DNA of 64,000 bases from assembly GCF_001039355.2 (NCBI RefSeq), contig NW_019775629.1, forward strand, positions 26,262 to 90,261, read 5' to 3'. Below the pieces are notes generated by a model. That model ran no database searches. It was not told the origin of the DNA and saw only the letters and a list, made by a program, of their open reading frames with translations. Both the position numbers and the translations under genes were made by a program. Origin of the DNA: Lingula anatina. Taxonomy: Eukaryota > Brachiopoda > Lingulata > Lingulida > Lingulidae. Positions 47,000-60,400 of this stretch are shown here, piece after piece; within the stretch, counting starts at the first letter, position 1; each line of letters opens with the position of its first letter.

Positions 47000-49879
47000 C
47001 TCCTTCAGTTATCCCCATCAAAGTTTTGGACATTCCTCTCTCTCTCTCTGTCCAGAGGTCCAGCTGTCTATGGGGTCAGTAGGTATCTGTGGCTCGGACA
47101 TCAAATACTGGGCGTACGGGCAGTGTGGTCGGTTTAAACTGACCGACCCGATGATAATAGGTCACGAGGGGAGCGGGGTGGTCACCAAAGTCGGACCGGG
47201 CGTGAAACATCTCGCTGTTGGTAAGTGAGACTAGTTATCATTGTGGGTCTTAGATGATTCCATTTAACTGAAGGCGAACAGTTACATGTACACATGTAAC
47301 CTGGATGGTAAAAAATTTGATGGACTGCCGTGAAATAGAGTGTCAACACCAGTTGTTAATATTTACTACAGTTAAAGACGCTTTTGTTAAATCTTTAAAA
47401 CATTGTATATTAAAAGTTAGTCATAACATTTTGGTCTTTTTGATCTTGGTACCAGTAGGACGTTTTTTTTATTGGAAACACCTTAAATCGTCTTTAACTA
47501 TTTCTCCAGGGGACAGAGTTGCCATAGAGCCTGGCGTTCCATGCCGAACCTGTGAGCTGTGCAAGGAGGGCAAGTATAACCTGTGTCCTGAGGTGAGGTT
47601 CTGTGCAACGCCACCTATCGACGGAAATCTGAGCCGTTTTTACGTCCATGCTGCAGACTTCTGTTTTAAGTGAGTCGGGCGACGGTAATTTGTCTGAATA
47701 TTATTGCATATTTATAATAAAACAGGATTAGCAAACGATAAATTGTCGACACAATATGCTGTATCCAAAATAAACAGAAAAGTTCTTTCTCTGTTGTATA
47801 ATAATGAAAAGTGGATTTAACGCTCAGCGTGAAAATAATTAAAACAATTGCAGTACGTTAAAAAAATGCAGACAACTAGCAGCAACTATGAAAACGGTTA
47901 ACACCACCAAGGACCAAATAAAGACATACCCATAAATGTCTCTAAATATGATTATAACACAGAGATTTCTTTATTACCGGTGTAACGAAACTTGAGGGTC
48001 TGCGTAACAGAAAGTCCGCCCTCCAATTGAGATATAATGGTTAGGGTTAGCCTGACATAAATGGGTCAAAATCTAGGCCAAGGCTTTCCTGTGCAAATGA
48101 ACGGGAAGCGGACTCTCTACCATGGGGTCCTCTACCGGGAGTAGTATAGTACGTTTTCCTTTCCAGACTTCCAGATACTCTGAGTATGGAGGAGGGCGCC
48201 ATGGTGGAACCCCTGGCAGTGTGTGTATACGGGTGTCAGCGGGGTGGAGTCACTCTGGGCAGTCGCGTCTTGATATGTGGGGCAGGTGAGTGACATCTAT
48301 CGACAGACTTAGTTCGCTGATGTATTTGTGACGCGTGCTTCTTTTGAGATGATATTAAAGACCACGTGTTGATAAAAATCTTTCTGAAAAATGGCATAAA
48401 GTTAATTAAAATCGTTGAGCCTAACAGAAGAACTCTGTCGCTTCATAAACTGTGATTATTTTATGAAAATTCTTCACAAAAATTGCTATCAAGTGACATT
48501 TGACAAATAAAAGAGTAAGATGTATCATATTACGTGACATGCTCTTCCTATTTTCACACAGGTCCAGTTGGGATAATGGCGATGATGGTGGCCAAGGCAC
48601 TGGGGGCCTCGGCAGTATGTATTACTGGTAAGTCATACCTTCAGAAGTTCAGAATTAGCTAGGGGAGCCTGTTTCACAAAACGACTTAAATCCGAAAATA
48701 GATCTTAACATATATGACTGTCCATCTAAGTCTTCAAGTTGTCTCCGTAAGAAATCAAAATGTGACGTAGGCCTACCTTGTTCTTCTGATGTTTGGCATG
48801 AGCCTCGGAAACAAATTGCGAGTTTCTTCACAATAAGCTTCACTCTCAGTGATGTGTATAAGCATTGTAGATTTGTCAAGTACATTTATTCTGGGTCATG
48901 CGTTCGATCGCAAAGTCGACTTAACGCTGTCGGTTATTCCAGTTTAACAGTCCAAACTTAAGCATGGAAACACGAACTAGCACAAACTTGTATTCAATCT
49001 TGTTGTATTCCAGACATAGACAACACCAGACTATCTGCCGCCAGAAGTCTGGGAGCTGACCATGTCCTCAAAGTGACCACTGGTGACTGCGAGGCTCTGG
49101 CAGGGGTTATTCAGGACACCCTGGGGTGTCATCCCCACGTGACGTTAGAATGCAGTGGCTCCGACCAAAGTCTGACTACAGGAATACACGTACGGCTGAG
49201 TGCTGGCTGAAGTCCGCCAACCATGAACTTTATAGGCCGTTGAAATCCCGTCTCACTATTTTGAGATATCATAATAAGGAAACTATTTCTCTTTGTTATT
49301 CACTGTGTGCATACCCATAATTTTATGTACCGCAGTTTCAAATATCTGGAGAAGCAGTGCCCGCACATGTTAAAGAGTGCAAATCTGGTATTAGACTCTC
49401 TGTATTAAGACTGAACGGCATTCTATCACGTGAGGCACTTTTTCTTAATATCAATATCAATATCAATATCATAATGTTGTTACAGGCGACTCGGCCAGGT
49501 GGAAGTGTTGTACTGATAGGCCGTGGATCAATGCAGCCAGCTATCCCGATTGTGTTAGCGGCGACCAAAGAAGTGGATATCAAGGGTGTGTTCAGATACG
49601 CCAACTGGTGAGTGTAGAGACAATTGTGTTCATATAGCTTAACATTTTAATTAGGGACAATGTTAAATATATGAGAAAATCTTTTTCAATCACTTTACAC
49701 GACAAAGCCTCCATCTTAATTATTTCAGTTACCCAAAAGCGATATCTCTACTGGAGAGTGGAAAAGTTGATGTTAAACCCTTGATCACCCATCGCTTTAA
49801 TCTCATGGATTCCGTGAAGGCATTTGAAGCTGCTAAGGACAGGAATTCTGGCGCTATTAAAGTAATGATTAACTGCTGA
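46131..49879 (+). CDS. SORD: Sorbitol dehydrogenase (L-iditol 2-dehydrogenase), 9 exons
   Basis: Zinc-dependent medium-chain dehydrogenase that oxidises sorbitol to fructose with NAD+, second step of the polyol pathway. Coding exons: 46131-46184, 46669-46702, 47056-47220, 47510-47669, 48167-48285, 48562-48627, 49014-49189, 49486-49607 and 49729-49879, with matching phases, giving 348 residues. Catalytic zinc ligands are C41 (GICGSD), H66 and E67 (GHE) and E152 (VEP). The Rossmann loop is GAGPVG (176-181), followed by TDID with the acidic residue expected for NAD. C96, C99, C102 and C110 form a complete structural-zinc cysteine set, which vertebrate SORD has partly lost. [11 protein letters not shown] and VKPLITHRF near the C-terminus are typical. 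The ATG lies in ACAACATGGCG. It is convergent with the LRR receptor, 430 bp away. Confidence 0.95.
46321..46356. repeat. (GT)n microsatellite in SORD intron 1
   Basis: GT run between coding exons 1 and 2. Confidence 0.9.
46883..46994. repeat. Compound (CT)n(GT)n(GA)n microsatellite in SORD intron 2
   Basis: CT, then GT, then GA runs follow each other without interruption, 60 bp before SORD exon 3, whose own polypyrimidine tract is a further CT run. Confidence 0.95.
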
Positions 49880-50309
49880 CAATGACAACCGCTAATTTGA
49901 TTTTTAACTTCGATGTCAAACGTAAAGTGCTAATGTATACGGATGGGAAGCAGATTTTTATTGAACAAATGAATCATCCACATACTCATAGTTATTTTCC
50001 ATAAAAAAAAGATATATTTTACTCACTAGGCCAAGACTATGATTCAGCTACAGCAAAAAATGGATTTTAATCCCGTATATTACCAAAAAAAGCCCTACTG
50101 CCAACGAAATTTTCAGTGAACCTCAACAGCTAAAACGACGAGAAATGGACAATGCACACTAGATTTAAAAAGCGTAGACTTGCAGAAAAAGTACATAATA
50201 TCTGTTTATGCTTTGTTGTTCAATCTTCGATAAAAGCACAATACTTCGTCAGCATATGAACTGATAGCGCTCCCTGAAGTGAAATGAAAAGACTTTATTC
50301 AGCTGTACA

Positions 50310-53300
50310 TTACTCATCGATGTTTCCAGAAAAAGCTTGGCGACTCTCAGTGGATCCTGACCGAGCGAGCGAAATGGACTCCCGTATCTCCTCCAGATCG
50401 TCCTCATTAAACACCGGCTCAGAGGACGCACCTCTGTTTTCGTAACTTATTGGGAATGTTTCAGATGGGCTGTCTGTTTCAACGGAACATAATCTGGACT
50501 GACGCCCCGTGCCACATAGAAACGACATCGTCCGTTCATGTCGCCTGTTATATCTATTTATAAGCACTAAACAAACCGTGGTGGCTGCGGCGCCCACGAA
50601 TAATACAGTTAATCCGATGCCCAAGACGTAATTACGTACCATTCTATAATGATCGTCCAGTACTTTGTCAAGTGTTGTTACATTTTTACAGTTCATTAAA
50701 GCCTTATCATGTTCTCCGTCTATCGTAATACAAACACCATAGGACTGCTGTGATTTTAGACCGTTAAATGTGCTGTATTTCATATACGGCTTGATGTCAA
50801 ATTTGCGCAGTATTCTCCAATCGTGGCCTCTGTTAATATACTGGATCAACAGAACTTCGTATTTATACTGCATCTCAAAATGATTCACCCAGTCTAAATC
50901 CGTCCACGTATACTTCAGAAAATCTGACCCAATTTCCAGGATCAGCGCATGGGTTTTGAATTTCTCTGCAGTGACGTTGATAGGTGCCCGGATGTTGCCG
51001 TTTTTGTTTACAGCGAGACACGTGTACACTCCCTGAAGAGATGGGGCCAGACGCGGTATATTCAATGTACCGTGTTGGTCAACATTCACGCTGACACAAA
51101 CTGACCCAGATTTGCACAGTGAGCCACTGGGCAGTCTCCACCGGATATCCGGTTCAGGGTTGCCAGCTCCTAGACACCTCATTACCACCGGCTTTGTCAC
51201 GAGCTGTTTGACCGTTGATGGTAGGCGAGGGGTTATGATAGGTGAACAGCCATCTTGATTCGTGTTCCCGATTACTGCAGAAACCAACCACCTGCTATCG
51301 TTTCTAACACACTCTAAATTTTCAAAACCATTTATAACAACACGCCCAGTTCTCCTAGCATTTTCCAACCACCCAATGTTACAGTCACATGATAATGGGT
51401 TTCGCTGAATGTCAAGAGAAACGTTATCTGGAAGGAGTCCTAATAGCTTGCTAGGTATAGACTGAATGTTGTTTCCACTCAGCTTTAATCGCTGCAGATT
51501 TGGCACTTTTAACACAGCGTTAGAGTCGATATACTCCAGATTGCGATTGCCCTCGATCTCTAGGGTCGACAGCCGTGGCAAGTTTTGAAAAGCAAAGGTA
51601 TCGATCATCGTCAGACCTTCCATATCGTTAAGTATCAAATTGCTCACATTAATTGAATAAAAACTCTGTGGTCCCAACTGAGTTATTCTGTTAGAACTTA
51701 TGTCCATCAAGCGTAGGTCCGCAAAGACTTGTAAAGTCAATGTTGGTACATTGTGTAGTTTATTGTGCTGGATATACAGCTTCTGTAACACCTCTAAACC
51801 AGAGAACGCATCTGGCATTATCCTTCTTAATCCACAGTTACTGAGATCCAAAACCTGTAACTTAATTAAGGAAGAGAAAACGCCGGCTTGCAGAGAATCG
51901 ATGGTATTTCCAGCCATATTTAATACCAGCAGTTCTGAGAGATCTACGAACCAACTGGCGACAATACCGTTCAGACGATTCCCGCTGAGATTTAAACGGG
52001 TCAAATTAAATAGTCCAATAAAAGCTTTTGGATGGATTCTCTCGATAATGTTATGGGAAATCGACAACTCCTTTAGACTGTCCAATCCCCGAAACAGCGA
52101 TTCTCCTAGATAATCGATAGTATTCCAATCTATTTTCAAATAAGTAAGCTCAAAGAGTGCCCGTGGGACTTCATCCGAGGGATATATCTTGGAAAGACGG
52201 TTGAGTTTGTTGTAGGAAACATCTAGCGTCACGAGACGTGATAGCTCTAAACTGAATACTCCGTCAACATCTGACAGCCTGTTGTCTTTTAAAATGAGGA
52301 TTTCGGTGGTATTGGGCACGCCTTGNTTAAAGCCTTATCATGTTCTCCGTCTATCGTAATACAAACACCATAGGACTGCTGTGATTTTAGACCGTTAAAT
52401 GTGCTGTATTTCATATACGGCTTGATGTCAAATTTGCGCAGTATTCTCCAATCGTGGCCTCTGTTAATATACTGGATCAACAGAACTTCGTATTTATACT
52501 GCATCTCAAAATGATTCACCCAGTCTAAATCCGTCCACGTATACTTCAGAAAATCTGACCCAATTTCCAGGATCAGCGCATGGGTTTTGAATTTCTCTGC
52601 AGTGACGTTGATAGGTGCCCGGATGTTGCCGTTTTTGTTTACAGCGAGACACGTGTACACTCCCTGAAGAGATGGGGCCAGACGCGGTATATTCAATGTA
52701 CCGTGTTGGTCAACATTCACGCTGACACAAACTGACCCAGATTTGCACAGTGAGCCACTGGGCAGTCTCCACCGGATATCCGGTTCAGGGTTGCCAGCTC
52801 CTAGACACCTCATTACCACCGGCTTTGTCACGAGCTGTTTGACCGTTGATGGTAGGCGAGGGGTTATGATAGGTGAACAGCCATCTTGATTCGTGTTCCC
52901 GATTACTGCAGAAACCAACCACCTGCTATCGTTTCTAACACACTCTAAATTTTCAAAACCATTTATAACAACACGCCCAGTTCTCCTAGCATTTTCCAAC
53001 CACCCAATGTTACAGTCACATGATAATGGGTTTCGCTGAATGTCAAGAGAAACGTTATCTGGAAGGAGTCCTAATAGCTTGCTAGGTATAGACTGAATGT
53101 TGTTTCCACTCAGCTTTAATCGCTGCAGATTTGGCACTTTTAAAACACCGTTAGAGTCGATATACTCCAGATTGCGATTGCCCTCGATCTCTAGGGTCGA
53201 CAGCCGTGGCAAGTTTTGAAAAGCAAAGGTATCGATCATCGTCAGACCTTCCATATCGTTAAGTATCAAATTGCTCACATTAATTGAATAAAAACTCTGT

Positions 53301-54133
53301 GGTCCCAACTGAGTTATTCTGTTAGAACTTATGTCCATCAAGCGTAGGTCCGCAAAGACTTGTAAAGTCAATGTTGGTACATTGTGTAGTTTATTGTGCT
53401 GGATATACAGCTTCTGTAACACCTCTAAACCAGAGAACGCATCTGGCATTATCCTTCTTAATCCACAGTTACTGAGATCCAAAACCTGTAACTTAATTAA
53501 GGAAGAGAAAACGCCGGCTTGCAGAGAATCGATGGTATTTCCAGCCATATTTAATACCAGCAGTTCTGAGAGATCTACGAACCAACTGGCGACAATACCG
53601 TTCAGACGATTCCCGCTGAGATTTAAACGGGTCAAATTAAATAGTCCAATAAAAGCTTTTGGATGGATTCTCTCGATAATGTTATGGGAAATCGACAACT
53701 CCTTTAGACTGTCCAATCCCCGAAACAGCGATTCTCCTAGATAATCGATAGTATTCCAATCTATTTTCAAATAAGTAAGCTCAAAGAGTGCCCGTGGGAC
53801 TTCATCCGAGGGATATATCTTGGAAAGACGGTTGAGTTTGTTGTAGGAAACATCTAGCGTCACGAGACGTGATAGCTCTAAACTGAATACTCCGTCAACA
53901 TCTGACAGCCTGTTGTCTTTTAAAATGAGGATTTCGGTGGTATTGGGCACGCCTTGGGGCAACGCAGACAGTAATGCACTGGAACAGTCAGTGACGTCCT
54001 CGTGGACGCCGCTTACCTGATTAAGGCGGCTAATACAGTGACACATCTTAGGGCACATTGGATCTCTTTGTGCGGTTTTAAATACTAGGCCAGAGGCGAA
54101 CAACACAAACAGAGTGAAACCGTACAACTGCAT
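50310..54133 (-). CDS. LRR-Ig-FN3 single-pass receptor, single exon (middle assembled twice)
   Basis: The 5' part is 52327-54133; the 3' part is 50310-52325. The two overlap by 1,630 bp that are present twice (see repeat entry). Taken once, the gene is one intronless frame of 730 residues: signal peptide 1-22; cysteine-capped LRRNT 27-60; about 12 leucine-rich repeats 65-365; LRRCT 369-425 (NPLSCDCNIGWLENA); Ig domain about 435-512 (GVYTCLAVNKNGN); FN3-like module about 515-610; transmembrane helix 624-648 (VLGIGLTVLFVGAAA); 82-residue cytoplasmic tail rich in Ser and acidic residues. This architecture is shared by LRIT, LRFN and related neuronal adhesion receptors; orthology cannot be fixed from the sequence alone. 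Several NxS/T sequons occur. The start ATG opens the signal peptide. Confidence 0.88.
52327..53956. repeat. 1,630-bp duplicate of 50696-52325 within the LRR receptor
   Basis: The two blocks have equal length and I noticed very few differences, one of them changing Ala to Gly (NAVLKVPN to NGVLKVPN). The N at 52326 lies exactly between them. An unmerged contig overlap explains this without invoking two genes. Confidence 0.92.
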
Positions 54134-56184
54134 GTTGAGTAGAGGCTAATTTAAAACTGTGATGTGAGCCAGGTTACAGTGTGGATTGTACACTGAAGTT
54201 GTGGGTTTGATCGACCGTCTCTGTCAGTCAAATATTAGCCTTCACATGTAACATTCATCAAGGGGATGATTGCTGTGTGCAGTCTCTGGCAACTGCTGTG
54301 CAGAGTGTTCCCTGGCATTGGCATCGATTGAGTAATGAAACAATTTACAGGCAATCACAGCTCCGTTATTGTACTGGGTAATGAGCTGACGATTAACAGC
54401 TGCAAACTGGTCTCGCGTCTTTGGTTTTCTTCAACCCTCCGGAGATGTGTCTATTTACAGCGGTATCTAGGCACTATGGCACTGTTAACGGGGTGTTATG
54501 TACTTTACGATGCATGTGGTTATGGTTTAAATGTGTCCAGCTTCAATGCCGTCCCTTGAATTCAACACAAATGGTTTCTGAAAATATTAGAAAAGAAAAC
54601 AAAATATAATATAAAAATTCAAAATTTAAAGACGACTGGTTCAATTATGTCACCCTCAAAAGAAACGATTACGTTGCAATTGAAATTGTCAAGTACCCAA
54701 TGAATATGGTATACCATATGACCTTAATCCGTGCAGAATTTATATCAGCGAGAAGTAAAAAAAACACATACTGCAAATAAATGTTGATTCAGTTTGACCT
54801 TATGTTAATCCCAAACCCTAACTATCTGTTCTTCTACACACAAAAGTAGTGTTTCATGCCCGGGAGTCAATTCACCTCTCAGCATGGACCCATGTATATA
54901 TGAGACCAACGGCAATATGACGGACACTACGTGAGCTTAAAGCGTTGCAACAGCGCTGACAGCTATGACGTCATGGCAGTTAATTTGAGATGTACTCTTC
55001 ATAAGAGACGCTGATGGTGCCAGTAAGTCTGGACTTAAACCTACATTGTTACATTGATTCGTGTGTGTTTGCAAATACACTTAATTAATGCATGGAGTGG
55101 GTCAATATGCCTGGCAGAAACGGGATTTATAGGAATGCTTTCGAAAAGAAAACGTTTTGATAGAGATATGTGAAGTGCTTAATTAGCGGCTTGACATCGT
55201 TGTCAGTACAGACAGATAATAATAAAGTACTCCTTAAAGACAGGCAGCCGGTGTACACTTATCTTTATAGGAGTAAGACCTACTGCAATAGAATAAGGTT
55301 AAGAAAAATGAGTATGAATGAAAAAATAGTTAAAACATATAATTAGGATGAACTAATCATTAGACAAATACACATTTTTAAATAGTCAACGCAGTTTTTG
55401 AAAAGCAAAAAGATTCTTACAAATCAAATTCGTTTTAAGGACCTCTGAATAGGCATAAAAAGCTATACTGGTATTTGGATAACATCTCCAGCGTTATTTG
55501 CCAGAAGTCATTAAAGATTCTACACAAGGCGTCCATTAAAACACATTGGTAAGTATTGGATTCAGTGAGATTCTGCCAGCCACAGGGGAGAGGTAAAATA
55601 ACATTTAAAAGCGCCAGAATATGAGTCATATGAATGCAATTTCAAACGTAAAAGGGGGTAGAATATTACTACATATAGGCCAATGTACTTGTGCGCCAAC
55701 AATCCTGGTGACAACAACGCAGCCGTCTTCTCACTTTCCGTGAAAAACTACGCCTTTCACAAACTGAATTATTGGATAGTAAATCTTCAGGACAAACATT
55801 TAAGTTACTTCACCACGTCATTTCTACAAGATCCGTCAGTCAAATGTAATTACGAAGATTCAGTTACAATCCACTCGGCTTTTTTTTCATTACATGTAGC
55901 AGGGAATTAGAAGATGTGTCCTGGATTTGGAATCCCGAGACCATATCAGTTATGAAAACCATCCGCATGAAGTGAATTGCTGGACTCTTGCTATTATTAA
56001 AACCCCGCAGAGGCTGATAACAAATCTACAGATTACGCTAAAAGAAACGAAAATTGCGTTTTCTTTGACAGCTATTGAAAGCTTCTACAAAACACAATAT
56101 GACAAATGATATCTTGTGTGGATCCCTCGGGTATTTACATTACAACGACATGGAAACCTAACACACAATGATTTGGGTGAGGCA

Positions 56185-56186
<2 letters not shown>

Positions 56187-56217
<31 letters not shown>
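56187..56217. repeat. (AAT)n microsatellite
   Basis: AAT trinucleotide run. Confidence 0.9.
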
Positions 56218-56218
<1 letters not shown>

Positions 56219-57849
56219 TAAGACTTTGCAGTTAAACAATAGGAAGGCAATAAATAAATCGTATTCAGTAAGCAATTCACCCTTTAAACAGAGTGCTTGC
56301 ATCAGCTAATGTAGTGATCTTCTCTAAAATGGATCTCTGAAATGGATAAACGTTTAAAGCAGTATTGTTATAGAAAACGCGTTTTTGTGTAAGTTGTTAG
56401 TGAATACAACTGCTACGAAAAATTTAAAACGTGGAAGTTGTAGTCATTTAGCTCATCTGCTAAACATCAATATTTAAGGATCGTGCACGAGGTCTAAAAA
56501 ATTTAACAAATTTTTTATATCTTGAAGCAGGCAAAATACTCCTTGAATACATAATTACCTATCTAGAGATGCATACCAATGCACTGTGACCTTTGGTAAC
56601 CGTTTATCATCAGCTAAATTCAGCAGTACAATACATCTGGACGATCTGCCTACCTCAGAGAACGCTCCTACCTGCCAGAAGCACTAAGTACAGCGTTCTC
56701 CTGTTCTGGACTCGATACAATTACAGCTCCTTGGATAGAGAGCGAATCAAATAAAGTCCTTCTCAAGGAAACCCATCCAGGCGTGCCTGTTCGCTTGCCG
56801 GTCACTTAATAGAGGGTCTACAATCGGGTCATTAAACAATCATTTTATCTTTTAAATCGCAGCCAATGTTCAGCTCACTGTAATTGAAACATGTGGACGC
56901 CGTTATTGCCACAATTGTCCAATACGCAGGCAAATTCTATGGCGCTGCTGCATATCGCCGTTACTTTCCAAACTCGATCGAACGTTTTTTTCTTTTTGCT
57001 AACCAAATGACAATCAACTGCCAATGAAATGCCGGGTATCTAGCTGCAGTAATCCGCGGCGTTCTGTATATTTTATACAAAATAGGTCGATATGAAATGG
57101 GATTATCAAAACGTTCAGTATTAATGTGCAAGGTCACCCATATATTCTTATCAGTTTTGTTTAAAAAAAAGGAAAAACGTAGGCCAAATCAGACTTCAAT
57201 CTGAAATGATAAATTTATCTTGAGCTTTGTGCTATAAGAAATATAATACAGGTATCTGAGAATGCTACTAAGTTTGGATTACCTAGGCTGCCAATAAGAT
57301 CCTAACGGCACCAACGGATCCTTCACGAACAATATGAAAACATGCATTAGCACTGTTAATTTGTTTTAACCCAAGCAAATATATCATATAAAGGATTGAA
57401 TCAAATTTAGAGCACAAAGCAAAGAATATTGCCCGTTATATAATACCATAGAGTAGTGACCGAGCACTTAATCAAAGAGTTTAAACATAGACGTTTAGTG
57501 CTGCCATAATCGCCATTGTATCATTTGTATGTGACACCTAAACTATTGACATTACAGAAAGGTGCAGAATAGGCAGGGCGTGTGAAAACCAGCAATTAAT
57601 GATTCCTTTTAATGTCACACAGACGTCTGGTAGTGTTGAACAATTAACGATACAATGTGAGCCTAATTTGTTTTGTAATTAAGATACAATCTCTATGTAC
57701 GATCTAGGACAGCTAGTAGATGACTTAATGCACGGGTGCTTGGTTTACTTCATTTACTAAAACCCCAAACGTGTGTATTTTAAGTATCGTTTTTTAAAAC
57801 ATACAAACACGATTCATCAAATGTTTTTTAAACATCCCCATATTCGCAA

Positions 57850-57887
57850 TCCCCCCCCCCCCCCAAAAAAAAAAAAAAAAAAAAAAC
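57850..57887. repeat. Poly-C followed by poly-A tract
   Basis: About 14 C then about 22 A. Confidence 0.9.
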
Positions 57888-58138
57888 ATTTAGCGGGCAA
57901 ATTTCAACCAACCACGAAACATGGGTGTGGTGGGTTTATAAAGTAAGACAGATGAGTCACTCTCACAAACTCTGCACAGACAATTGCTTAGTCATCTTAT
58001 CATTTATCTGTGAAAAACTAATTGGATAAATGGTTTTGTTGGCGTGGGTGTTGTACAAATACATGTATAGCATGGCAGTATTATTAGATTTGAGTTGAAC
58101 AGATGCGGCACAGCTGGTCGGGTGTCTATCTACAGTAA

Positions 58139-58309
58139 CCGGTGTAACGGGAATAGTAGTCCTACGTTGGAAGTCCGGGCTCCAATATGATTAGTACAGG
58201 TTAGGGTTAGTTGAAATATTGAGGTTAATATGTGGGACGAATGTTACCCGTATAAAGTCATGGGAAGTGGAATACGGTTCCTAGCGGACTTCCATTCTTG
58301 TTACACCGG
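58139..58309. mobile_element. 171-bp MITE with CCGGTGTAAC inverted ends
   Basis: The left end CCGGTGTAACGGGAATAG and the right end GGACTTCCATTCTTGTTACACCGG (reverse complement starts CCGGTGTAACAAGAATGG) are imperfect inverted repeats of about 24 bp. The interior holds ATGATTAGTACAGGTTAGGG and TTGAAATATTGAGGT, both found in and beside the 72-bp minisatellite near the membrane-anchored genes. A weaker relative may lie at 47979-48140. Confidence 0.7.
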
Positions 58310-60178
58310 GTACCTTCACTGACGTGTCCTTGCTCCAACAATTTTGTTCAACAATCCCTCCACATTTTGCCTTTCCCCTTTTTAAGTCCTAGCTAAAACC
58401 GAAATCACATGTAGCTGTGTTAATACCAATCTGTGATAACGTTGACATGATATCCAAACCCCCGCCATGGTGCCGTATCTTTCTTCCATGATACATGATA
58501 CGTGTATTGGCAGTATACCGAAGTGGACACCACGCACACAATATGTGTGGCTTATTTTGAAATAATTTGATTTGGCTTCACTTTTGATCGGAGTCTGATT
58601 TTACTGTCTTTTTTATATCTGGTAATTAACAAGATTTAAAAAGGTATTACAATTGGTGTATATACAGAAATAAAACTTAGTCAAGCAAGACTAGACGCAC
58701 TGCAGGCTCAAGTTTCTCAAAAAGTGGCAAAGTATACCCTCTACCAGGGAGACAGATTGATTTTCCACAGATATTCACAGATATGTCAATAGATAAATAG
58801 ACAGTCATTTTGGCTCTCAGTCGCCTCAGCAAAAAAATGTCCACAATAATAACTGCGGCCCTGATGGAGGGTAGGCAAAGTACATATATATGTTACAGAC
58901 TTACGGGGTAATACCGTGACCATGTATATGTAGATAGTCGACTTTTATCCGAATATCTGGTCTATTTGACAAAGAGACAAGACTGACTAATATTTTAGAC
59001 AATTAATTTTTATCTAAGTGAACTGCTACTGGTGACTCCCTTTATAAAGTAGAGTGGAAGTCGTTTTTAACCAACAATGTACATGTATTATACGTGTATT
59101 ATACTATTTGTTTTGCGGAGAACGCCAGAGGGGTTCTACCGATATGGATCGGCAAATCTCCAATGTACATGCGCTCCTTTACACGGATTCTTGGACCCAC
59201 ACTTAACAGACTCAACATGTTAACAGTTAACTTCTGAAGCAATCTTTCACTCTAAGAACTACTGTAGCTGCCCAAGGCTATTCTACTTAGAACTAATTAC
59301 TTACATGTACACGCGCACGTGATGCACTTAATAAGGAGATTCTCAGAGCCGCCTCTCAACTCTAACTGACCTCAAATACCCAGTAGAATAGAAAACATTC
59401 CCAAGACAACAAGACCCTTGGTACTTCAGTACAAGTCCTGCAGAGAGCGATCGATAAACCTCTATGGATGCGGCAGCTATCTATCTTCACTTAAATGGCC
59501 TCTTTCGACGTGCGTCACAATGGTTAACAACGTTAATCGACCTGAAGTTTCTTTATCTCAAGTTCTTGGATTTTTGTTGGCAATTAACAATAAAAAAAGC
59601 GTGGTAACGTGTTTAAGAAACATTCATTAACACAGAAGGAGTTGAAATGCAGTGAACGCATTTGGTTTATTAAGAGGATCGATATAATACAGAACGTGTA
59701 GGCCTCCTCCAAGTCTTCGCAGAAACCTTTGCCAATCATGAGAAAGAACAGATACGATTTCTGTGGCAGATTTATTACTCGGACTGATGTTTCTAGCGGG
59801 AAATCTTATCTTTTCATCGTAATGAGAAAGTTACAATGTCTGTACTTTTCGATCTGTCGGTAAAAATTGACTGCAACAAATTATTAAAATGCAATACACA
59901 TCGTTTTGGGCGGATGGAATATTTTGAACTTATCTTAAGTCAGTGAAATTTTGCATTTCAGTCCTAACTCATACAGTAATGAGGTATCCAACGCTGATGA
60001 GATAAATATTGGGATAAAACTAAACTCACTACCAAATATTATGACTTTAAATGTAATTTATTCTTTTAAGAACATTTGTACATGTACCAAAGTAGTCAAC
60101 AGACTAAATGTTCGCAATTCCTGGTGGACTCAATTGGTTGCACTAATACTTTTCCATTGTAAATCACTGATACAAATC

Positions 60179-60400
60179 CATCGCAACTTCTGAGTTCTGG
60201 TTAGATAGTCACTAATATAAATGCCCCATGACTTCCGAATTCTGGCAATGAAATCACTGGTCTAAATCCCCGATGACTTCTGGGTATAAAATCATTGATA
60301 TAAATCTGCCGTGACTTTTGAATTTTCGATATAAAATCAATGGTATGAATCTGCCATGACTTCCGAATTCTCAATATAAAATCACTGATATAAATCTGCC
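60179..60400. repeat. About 45-bp tandem repeat overlapping the 3' end of HSF2BP
   Basis: About six imperfect units with the recurring core CTGCCATGACTTC, spaced 39 to 45 bp apart (60183, 60227, 60271, 60310, 60355, 60400). The unit nearest the gene holds its last codons and stop; the others lie beyond it. Confidence 0.8.

Larger units (their letters stand above)
54134..60178. other. 6-kb intergenic region without recognised gene
   Basis: Open frames are short and lack splice context or protein similarity. It holds an (AAT)n run at 56187-56217, a poly-C/poly-A tract at 57850-57887 and a MITE at 58139-58309. It includes the 5' flank of the LRR receptor; no promoter element was assigned. Confidence 0.5.

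Noticed and set aside
46842-47228. Open frame running through the CT/GT/GA tract into SORD exon 3
   Set aside because: Dinucleotide repeats give stop-free frames (Leu/Ser, Val/Cys, Arg/Glu). Only the part from 47056 is real coding sequence, after a clear acceptor.
47979-48140. Second copy of the CCGGTGTAAC MITE in a SORD intron
   Set aside because: The left end (ACCGGTGTAACGAAAC) and a TGGTTAGGGTTAG stretch fit, but the right end does not form a convincing inverted repeat, so it is not listed as an element.
50310-54133. Two tandem LRR receptor genes
   Set aside because: The left part lacks the signal peptide and LRRNT, the right part lacks the transmembrane helix, and they overlap in 1,630 nearly identical bases at an N. 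One gene assembled with a repeated middle fits better.
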